Assembly: GCF_913773635.1 (NCBI RefSeq)
Contig: NZ_CAJYGQ010000002.1
Span: 1 to 39,319, forward strand
Reading direction: 5' to 3'
DNA: 39,319 nucleotides
From: an uncultured Mucilaginibacter sp.
Lineage (GTDB): Bacteria; Bacteroidota; Bacteroidia; Sphingobacteriales; Sphingobacteriaceae
Part shown: piece by piece, positions 34,592 to 39,319 of the stretch
Layout: every line of letters starts with the position of its first letter
How positions within the stretch are numbered: position 1 is the stretch's first letter
Notes under the pieces: model-generated
The model's input: only the letters and a program-made list of their open reading frames with translations
What the model was told of the DNA's origin: nothing
The model's database searches: none
Made by a program: the position numbers and the translations under genes

Positions 34592-35449
34592 ATGAATAAA
34601 GAAAGAATTGGCTGGACAGGGTTAGGTAATATGGGTACACCCATGGTTAAAAATCTATTAAAAGCCGGCTATACAGTTGAAGCTTTTAACCGTACCCGCG
34701 AAAAGGAACAAGAAGCCGTTGAAGCCGGAGCAACCTCTGCCGCCAATTTAAAAACACTGGGCGCCAATAACGAAGTAGTATTTGTGATGGTGTCTGATGA
34801 TGAAGCTTGCAAAGAAATATTTTCTATAGAAACCGGTTTGCTTTCGGGAGATGTTTCCGGGCGCTTATTCATCAACGTAAGTACCGTGTCGCCAGATACG
34901 TCAAAACACATCAATGAGCTATGTACTTCAAAAGATGCCACCTTTTTGGAGGCACCCGTATCAGGAAGTGTGAAACCTGCACAAGATGGCACTTTGATTA
35001 TTTTAGCCGGAGGCGAAAAGTCTGACTATGAAAGAGCCGAACCTATATTTAAAAACTTATGCAAAATGTCGGTTTTATTGGGCGCAGTCGGCACAGGAGC
35101 ATCAGCCAAACTGGCTATTAATTACTTTTTAGCGTTAACCGTACAAGGACTGGCCGAAACTGTGCAGTTTGCCACAGATAACGGCGTTGATGCCGCCGAT
35201 ATGTTGAATATTATAAACGAAGGCGCCGTAGGCAGTGCAATTACAAAATTGAAAACTCCCTCAATTTTAAGCAATGAATTCCCTGCTGCGTTTGCGCTTA
35301 AGCATATGTTTAAAGATTTAAGGCTTGTCAAAGAACAGCAACTAAATTCACCCTTAAGTACCCCGCTGTATGAAAGCTTTAAAGCTGCAAACAACGATGG
35401 GCTTGGCAATTCAGATCTTATGGCCATTTATCAGCATTTGAAGAAATAG
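34592..35449 (+). CDS. NAD(P)-dependent beta-hydroxyacid dehydrogenase (HIBADH/GLYR family)
   Basis: 285 residues. The N-terminal Rossmann motif GLGNMG is at 10-15 with NRT at 33-35, which favours NADP(H) over NAD. The substrate motif EAPVSGSVKPAQDGTL is near 120-134. The catalytic lysine is K173 in GTGASAKLAINYF. The family includes 3-hydroxyisobutyrate, tartronate semialdehyde and succinic semialdehyde reductases. The substrate is unknown; the NRT motif fits glyoxylate/succinic-semialdehyde reductase-like members. Confidence 0.88.
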   Translation: MNKERIGWTGLGNMGTPMVKNLLKAGYTVEAFNRTREKEQEAVEAGATSAANLKTLGANNEVVFVMVSDDEACKEIFSIETGLLSGDVSGRLFINVSTVSPDTSKHINELCTSKDATFLEAPVSGSVKPAQDGTLIILAGGEKSDYERAEPIFKNLCKMSVLLGAVGTGASAKLAINYFLALTVQGLAETVQFATDNGVDAADMLNIINEGAVGSAITKLKTPSILSNEFPAAFALKHMFKDLRLVKEQQLNSPLSTPLYESFKAANNDGLGNSDLMAIYQHLKK

Positions 35450-35570
35450 TATAATTAGGTAGAACCGACGTTTAAGGCTCTGCCTTTTCTTTTCGTTCAG
35501 TTTTATTAGCCACCATGCACCAATAAAACAAAAGACTTTTATTTAACTTTATCAGGCACAAACTTTCCTC

Positions 35571-36272
35571 ATGCCTGAAAATAAAAGCACGCAGAAAACA
35601 AAAACATTAGCGGCTCACTTAGATGCCCACGTGCGTTTAATAATTGCCATTGTAGTAAGTGCTGTAGCGGCCTATATATTTTCATCAAACCTGCCAGTCA
35701 CCGAAACCATATTGATGACCTGGATTTCATTTGCGTTCAGCATTATCATACCCGAATGGATAACCATACTAAGCGTTCACCCGCGAGATGTACGTAAATA
35801 TGCCTCCATTCAGGACTCGAGCCGTACGTTTATATTCTTATTTGTATTGAGCGGTGCTGTTATAAGTTTGCTGTCAATCATATTCCTTATGAAATCGCCC
35901 AAGGAGGCTACCGAAACACAGGTAATAGGGCATGTCGCTTTAAATATAGGCTCGGTAATAATATCATGGTGGCTAGTTCACACTGTATTTACCCTAAGGT
36001 ATGCACACTTGTATTATGATACTCATAACGATCAGGGTGATGCAGTACAAGCTGGTGGATTAAATTTTCCACAGGAAGACGAGCCTGATTACCTGGATTT
36101 CGTTTACTTTTCATTTAACCTGGGCGTTGCCTTTCAGGTGTCAGATGTAGCCATAACATCGCGCAAAATACGCAGGCTGGTATGGGTACATAGTCTTATA
36201 TCCTTTGTATTTAACACAGCTATAGTTGCGTTAAGTATCAATATAACTTCTGAACTTATATCCAACCGTTGA
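35571..36272 (+). CDS. DUF1345 family membrane protein
   Basis: 233 residues with about five transmembrane segments: near 21-38, 47-62, 83-105, 120-142 and 205-225. It has the DUF1345 hallmark segments SWWLVHTVFTLRYAHLYY and a DEPDYLDFVYFSFNLGVAFQVSD loop before the last helices. Function of the family is unknown. It is preceded by a 121-base gap with no strong promoter match and stands alone. Confidence 0.82.
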   Translation: MPENKSTQKTKTLAAHLDAHVRLIIAIVVSAVAAYIFSSNLPVTETILMTWISFAFSIIIPEWITILSVHPRDVRKYASIQDSSRTFIFLFVLSGAVISLLSIIFLMKSPKEATETQVIGHVALNIGSVIISWWLVHTVFTLRYAHLYYDTHNDQGDAVQAGGLNFPQEDEPDYLDFVYFSFNLGVAFQVSDVAITSRKIRRLVWVHSLISFVFNTAIVALSINITSELISNR

Positions 36273-36344
36273 TTGAAGTTGATCACGCTCTATAGTTTTA
36301 CACAACTATGGATATGTAATGTACCAATCGGTAGCTTATATACG

Positions 36345-36352
36345 TATCTTTG
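36345..36352 (+). promoter_or_regulatory. Candidate -7 box of the receiver gene
   Basis: TATCTTTG matches TAnnTTTG exactly and lies 49 bases before the ATG at 36402. No TTG is at the -33 position. Confidence 0.35.
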
Positions 36353-36401
36353 TACGCAGCAGGTTGCATTGGCACGCTGCTTACCCTAATAATTTAAATT
36401 G

Positions 36402-36764
36402 ATGCTGAAGCGAATATTAGTGCTGGATGACAATGAGGATATACTCGATGTGGTGAACGAAGTGCTTTCGTATGAAAATTTTGAGGTACGTACCACCACT
36501 ACCAGTAACAACTTTTTACAAGTAGCCCAAAACTACAACCCCGATTTAGTTATACTTGATTACCACTTAGGCGATGGCAACGGCGGTGATATTTGTCGCC
36601 AGGTTAAAGCCGATGAACATTTAGGTAAAGTTCCTGTCATCATATTTTCGGCCTACATCAATCGTAACGAAGATCCGTTATTTGAATGTGAAGCCGTTAT
36701 TTCAAAACCGTTCGACCTTGATGAACTGGTTAGTAAAGTAACCGACCTTACTTCTCAAAATTAA
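36402..36764 (+). CDS. Single-domain response regulator (receiver only)
   Basis: 120 residues from the ATG at 36402. All receiver residues are present: the acidic pair D9/D10 (VLDDNED), the phosphorylated D53 (VILDYHL), S83 and K102 (ISKPFDLDEL). There is no output domain, so it works through protein contacts or as a phosphorelay intermediate. The nearest histidine-kinase-like gene is the ATPase-less sensor at 32541. It is the first member of a receiver/small protein/receiver group. Confidence 0.9.
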   Translation: MLKRILVLDDNEDILDVVNEVLSYENFEVRTTTTSNNFLQVAQNYNPDLVILDYHLGDGNGGDICRQVKADEHLGKVPVIIFSAYINRNEDPLFECEAVISKPFDLDELVSKVTDLTSQN

Positions 36765-36872
36765 CGGCTTTATACATCTTTCTCTACATCTTAACCCAGG
36801 CATTTGTATTTTATAAAATACATTAGGGGCTAATTTTACATAACAGACCGGATTTTTAGGTAAAGGCATTTG

Positions 36873-36890
36873 TTTGGCACATAATTGGCA
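36873..36890 (+). promoter_or_regulatory. Candidate sigma-54 promoter before a small gene
   Basis: TTGGCAC has its GG at 36876-36877. Exactly ten bases later GC follows at 36888-36889, the invariant spacing of sigma-54 promoters. The -12 box reads TGGCA rather than TTGCA, one mismatch. The predicted transcript start near 36901 is 20 bases before the ATG at 36921. Confidence 0.35.
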
Positions 36891-36920
36891 TTGTATGTTA
36901 CAACTAATAATTACTGCCTT

Positions 36921-37067
36921 ATGAAAACATTAAATACTAAAACTCAAGTTCTGCTAAAAACAATTGATGTTGAACTAAAGAAACTTTTAAGTCAGGATTT
37001 AGCTGCTTACCGTTTAAGTCAGCTAAAAAATAAAGGCATCAACCAGGGCAACAAACAAGCTGCCTGA
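36921..37067 (+). CDS. Small basic protein, 48 residues, unknown function
   Basis: The frame from ATG 36921 encodes 48 residues, starting MKTLNTKTQVLLKTIDVELK. The first 35 could form an amphipathic helix, and the end is basic and polar (NKGINQGNKQAA). A hairpin terminator 26 bases past the stop and a promoter-like site upstream support a separate transcription unit. It lies between two receiver-domain genes. No family recognised; it could also be a transcript whose RNA is the functional product. Confidence 0.5.
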   Translation: MKTLNTKTQVLLKTIDVELKKLLSQDLAAYRLSQLKNKGINQGNKQAA

Positions 37068-37092
37068 CCACATAACATCTACCCTATGATTG

Positions 37093-37125
37093 AAGGAGTT
37101 TATATTAAATATAGACTCCTTTTTT
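37093..37125 (+). terminator. Hairpin terminator after the small gene
   Basis: AAGGAGT (37093-37099) pairs with ACTCCTT (37115-37121). An inner A/T stem, 37100-37104 with 37110-37114, includes one T-G pair. T residues continue to 37125. Confidence 0.8.
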
Positions 37126-37236
37126 ATTTGAACAAAATTTACCTTATAAGCAAAAATCCACTTTTAAATACTATGGGGACACATTATGGCATGCAATTTG
37201 AACACTTTGATGATGTAAACCAACATTTGATTACTG

Positions 37237-37593
37237 ATGGCAAAGCGTATAATGATTATAGATGAAGACGTGATGGAGTTAAACCGTTTGTCGCTATTAT
37301 TAGGTTGTAAGGGTTATGATGTATGTCCACTACACCGTTCATATAAGGTGTTCAGTGAGATATCAAAATGCCATCCTGATTTAATATTAATGGATAGCAT
37401 GCTTACTGAAATGGATAGCATGGTAGTGAGCCGCGCTTTAAAGGCAATTGATACATCAAAAAACATCCCGTTGATGTTTATATCAGGCAAAAACTACAAT
37501 AACTATTCTTACCCGCATATAGTTAACGAAGAAGTTAAATCGGCTGGCATCAATGCTCTTATTGATGATATCGAATTGCAGCTGGCAAGTTAA
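37237..37593 (+). CDS. Degenerate receiver-domain protein
   Basis: 118 residues with a receiver-like start (RIMIIDEDVMELNRLSLLL): acidic cluster D9/E10/D11 and a phosphorylatable D53 (LILMDSML). S83 is followed by Gly (FISGKN) rather than Ala, and the conserved Lys-Pro before the last helix is missing, as the protein jumps from FISGKNYNNYSYP to a shortened C-terminus. It may bind without normal phosphorylation switching. The ATG at 37237 is used. No output domain. It is convergent with the pspC-like gene, with only 3 bases between their stop codons. Confidence 0.75.
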   Translation: MAKRIMIIDEDVMELNRLSLLLGCKGYDVCPLHRSYKVFSEISKCHPDLILMDSMLTEMDSMVVSRALKAIDTSKNIPLMFISGKNYNNYSYPHIVNEEVKSAGINALIDDIELQLAS

Positions 37594-37596
37594 CAA

Positions 37597-37818
37597 CTAC
37601 CAATCCATAGCACGCGCACGTATACGTTTGATATAATGCCGAATGTCTAATACTATGCCTGCACAGAAATAAAAAATGAGCGGAAACCCTACGGCCAAGA
37701 AAGAAGAATAGATAAAAAATAAACGAATTTTTGCGATTGATACATTAAAACGCTCGCCCATATACGTACACACGCCAAACGAATAACGCTCAAAAAAAGT
37801 CAATATTCTTTGTATCAT
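37597..37818 (-). CDS. PspC-domain small membrane protein
   Basis: 73 residues with the PspC layout: GVCTYMGERFNVSIAKIRLFFIY in place of the usual GVCAGLAEYF segment, then one transmembrane helix (FLAVGFPLIFYFCAGIVLDI) and a basic tail. PspC proteins sense membrane stress in some bacteria; in Bacteroidota their role is not established. The start ATG overlaps the stop of the DUF2851 gene as ATGA (37815-37818), so the two are translated together. Confidence 0.85.
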   Translation of the reverse strand: MIQRILTFFERYSFGVCTYMGERFNVSIAKIRLFFIYSSFLAVGFPLIFYFCAGIVLDIRHYIKRIRARAMDW

Positions 37819-39107
37819 GTTATATTGAGTTTTAATATTTCATTTCCAATACCACACTGCAAGCACCTTTTGTAATTACAATAACTGTTTTTTAGCTCAA
37901 GCAAAGCCTGAGATTCATACGCAGTTTTCACCTTAATACCCAGGTTTGCAAAATCATTTACTATCTGGTTACTTTCTACAGCAAGCGATTCTAATAATTT
38001 CAAACTACGGTCAATATACTTTTGCTGGTTATGATGTTTTCCATAGGTATATAAAAACAGCGAAACAGTATTCAGTAAAAGTAAATCAATTGATGATTCG
38101 CCAAAGTTTTTCAAACTGCTTTTTGACTCCGCATCAAACCGATAGTGACTTATCCAATAATCGTTAACAACAATATTACTAAAAAGTTTACGCAATTCCT
38201 TTACCTCTTCGTAATCTAATATTTTGGAAAACAATTGATTAGACCCCAGCGCAAATGCAGCAAATTGTGCCAACCTTAACGTTGGAAAGTTTTGAGGTCT
38301 GAGCCGTAAAAATTTCCATAGGTGCTTTTCAATAGGTTTAAGGTTATATTTTGATCGCAAAAACTGGTATTCAGTTTTAAGTTTATTCGGATATTGATCT
38401 GCAAATACATTTTCGAGCAAACCTGCTTGCCCAAAAATAAGTGCTTCAACCTGCAAAGCACTGCTTTTATGCTTACCCAAAATATTTTGAGGCAATGATT
38501 TCGCCGTCAGCTCAAATGGCAGGGCGTTAATTTTAAAGCCAAAATTTGCTGCTAAATACTGGTAAAAGGTCTCCTCCCAGTTGCCCTTATTAATTTTCAA
38601 CGCATCAATTACCGCAATTGACTTTTTTTCTAGTCGTTCAATCAGCATACGGGTGAACCAGTTTTGCAAGGTAACAGGTCGCACTGTGCTAATACTTGCC
38701 TCGCAGGGAATTATTTGCTTTTTGCCGTAAGCTAAATCATGATAACGCAAATAGAGTGCTTCGGAAATGCGGCTTCCCAGCTCTAATGTAGGTAGCAGTT
38801 TGCCTTCACTTGTATATATATCCTCATCGTGCTTATTAACCACGTGAAGTATTACATTATTATAGGCATCGTCGTGGGTGTGATTATGCTTGTGCCAGTC
38901 TGATGAATTAAGGTGAATCTCCACATTACCAGCCCAGGTGGTATCCCCAATTTTTATCCTTGCATTCTGAAAGTCGGCCCCCGAATTAAAATTATGTATA
39001 CCTGCAGATGCAATTTCAATTACTTCACCATTCACGGTTTGAAGATTCCGCATATCAAAAAGCTTAAACTTCCATATGTAATGCAAAAAATCCTCATTGA
39101 AAAGCAT
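37815..39107 (-). CDS. DUF2851 family protein
   Basis: 430 residues starting at ATG 39107 (MLFNEDFLHYIWKFKLFD). The N-terminal third has the DUF2851 segments HNFNSGADFQNARIKIG, WAGNVEIHLNSSDWHKHNH and NVILHVV, which look like a nuclease-like beta fold with clustered acidic and histidine residues. A cysteine group near the C-terminus (SYCNYKRCLQCGIG) could bind a metal. The family is widespread in Bacteroidota and its function is unknown as far as I know. It is coupled to the pspC-like gene by ATGA. Confidence 0.85.
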   Translation of the reverse strand: MLFNEDFLHYIWKFKLFDMRNLQTVNGEVIEIASAGIHNFNSGADFQNARIKIGDTTWAGNVEIHLNSSDWHKHNHTHDDAYNNVILHVVNKHDEDIYTSEGKLLPTLELGSRISEALYLRYHDLAYGKKQIIPCEASISTVRPVTLQNWFTRMLIERLEKKSIAVIDALKINKGNWEETFYQYLAANFGFKINALPFELTAKSLPQNILGKHKSSALQVEALIFGQAGLLENVFADQYPNKLKTEYQFLRSKYNLKPIEKHLWKFLRLRPQNFPTLRLAQFAAFALGSNQLFSKILDYEEVKELRKLFSNIVVNDYWISHYRFDAESKSSLKNFGESSIDLLLLNTVSLFLYTYGKHHNQQKYIDRSLKLLESLAVESNQIVNDFANLGIKVKTAYESQALLELKNSYCNYKRCLQCGIGNEILKLNIT

Positions 39108-39168
39108 TGCTCAATATAGGTATTTAGGTCATATATTTAAAAATATGTCGTGGCATTGCCAATTCAGG

Positions 39169-39176
39169 CAAATTTA
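39169..39176 (-). promoter_or_regulatory. Candidate -7 box of the DUF2851 gene
   Basis: The minus strand reads TAAATTTG, matching TAnnTTTG, 61 bases before the ATG. No TTG lies at the right -33 spacing. Confidence 0.3.
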
Positions 39177-39194
39177 GCAATCGCCTTATACAAA

Positions 39195-39250
39195 CTGTGG
39201 AATCGCAATTCCCCAGCAGTTGAGTAAAGTTGGGGAAAACTTAACCACAG
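39195..39250. promoter_or_regulatory. Nested double inverted repeat upstream of the DUF2851 gene
   Basis: An outer pair CTGTGG (39195-39200) and CCACAG (39245-39250) encloses an inner pair TTCCCCA (39209-39215) and TGGGGAA (39231-39237), with near-symmetric spacing of 8 and 7 bases. AATCGC follows both outer arms as a direct repeat (39201-39206 and 39254-39259). Confidence 0.35.
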
Positions 39251-39319
39251 GTTAATCGCTGTTTGTCTTGCTTAATGCTTTTGGCACGATATGAAATATG
39301 CGTTTTTATAGGTGCCAAG

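Noticed and set aside
39194..39252. DnaA-box-like sequences (TTAACCACA and a complement-like CTGTGGAA)
   Set aside because: Neither matches TTATCCACA exactly, and no dnaA, dnaN or AT-rich unwinding region is nearby, so an origin is not supported. The sites are better read as part of a dyad.

Overview
This 39.3 kb window looks like chromosomal DNA of a Bacteroidota bacterium, most likely family Sphingobacteriaceae (a Mucilaginibacter- or Pedobacter-like organism). The evidence is a TonB-dependent receptor of the carboxypeptidase-regulatory-domain type, proteins of the DUF2851, DUF2490 and PspC families, a bacterial GH3 protein, a kgtP-like permease, moderate GC, and several promoter candidates of the Bacteroidota form (TTG around -33, TAnnTTTG around -7). 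The genus is inference. Almost everything is ordinary chromosomal coding sequence. I see no rRNA, tRNA, CRISPR array, insertion sequence, prophage or integrase.

Layout. 1-622: C-terminal part of a PBP4-type D-Ala-D-Ala carboxypeptidase. 772-4734 (-): guaA, a lipoprotein with a periplasmic-binding fold, and an rRNA m5C methyltransferase, joined by overlaps. 4843-7848 (+): a TPR protein, a small membrane protein, then a class I aldolase (fbaB) and phosphofructokinase (pfkB) pair closed by a strong hairpin terminator. 8019-15063 (+): two family-2 glycosyltransferases, a membrane protein coupled to a GH3 acyl-amido synthetase, then dxr and rseP. 15064-15628: the only long non-coding gap. 15629-18875 (-): sucD, a frameshifted PPC/DUF296 gene, a C4-dicarboxylate symporter and a zinc-ribbon membrane protein. 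19026-25254 (+): a lipoprotein, leuS and a TonB-dependent receptor. 25370-27178 (-): a membrane-anchored MutS-like ATPase, divergent from rlmH, an lpxO-like hydroxylase and a cation efflux protein (to 29781). 29801-34519 (-): argH, kgtP, a GAF-PAS sensor with no kinase ATPase domain, and a DUF2490 outer membrane protein. 34592-37593 (+): a beta-hydroxyacid dehydrogenase, a DUF1345 membrane protein, and an island of two receiver-only proteins flanking a 48-residue protein. 37597-39107 (-): pspC-like and DUF2851 genes.

How the genes fit together. Central carbon metabolism is well represented: fbaB and pfkB in glycolysis, sucD in the TCA cycle, and dctA-like and kgtP-like uptake of C4 and C5 dicarboxylates. 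Envelope functions form a second theme: the carboxypeptidase, lipoproteins, glycosyltransferases, rseP, the LpxO-like enzyme, the receptor and the DUF2490 barrel. Translation and nucleotide functions (guaA, leuS, rlmH, the RsmB-like enzyme) are scattered through it.

No obvious new defence or mobile system is present. The most unusual signals are non-coding. Degenerate tandem repeats with a strict 7-base period (consensus near AGARNCA, and a separate ATCCGAA type) sit beside gene ends at several loci. In two convergent intergenic regions they face each other as inverted pairs. Other points of interest are the frameshifted PPC gene, the membrane-anchored MutS-like ATPase, the sensor lacking an ATPase domain, and a receiver/small-protein island with sigma-54-like sites.
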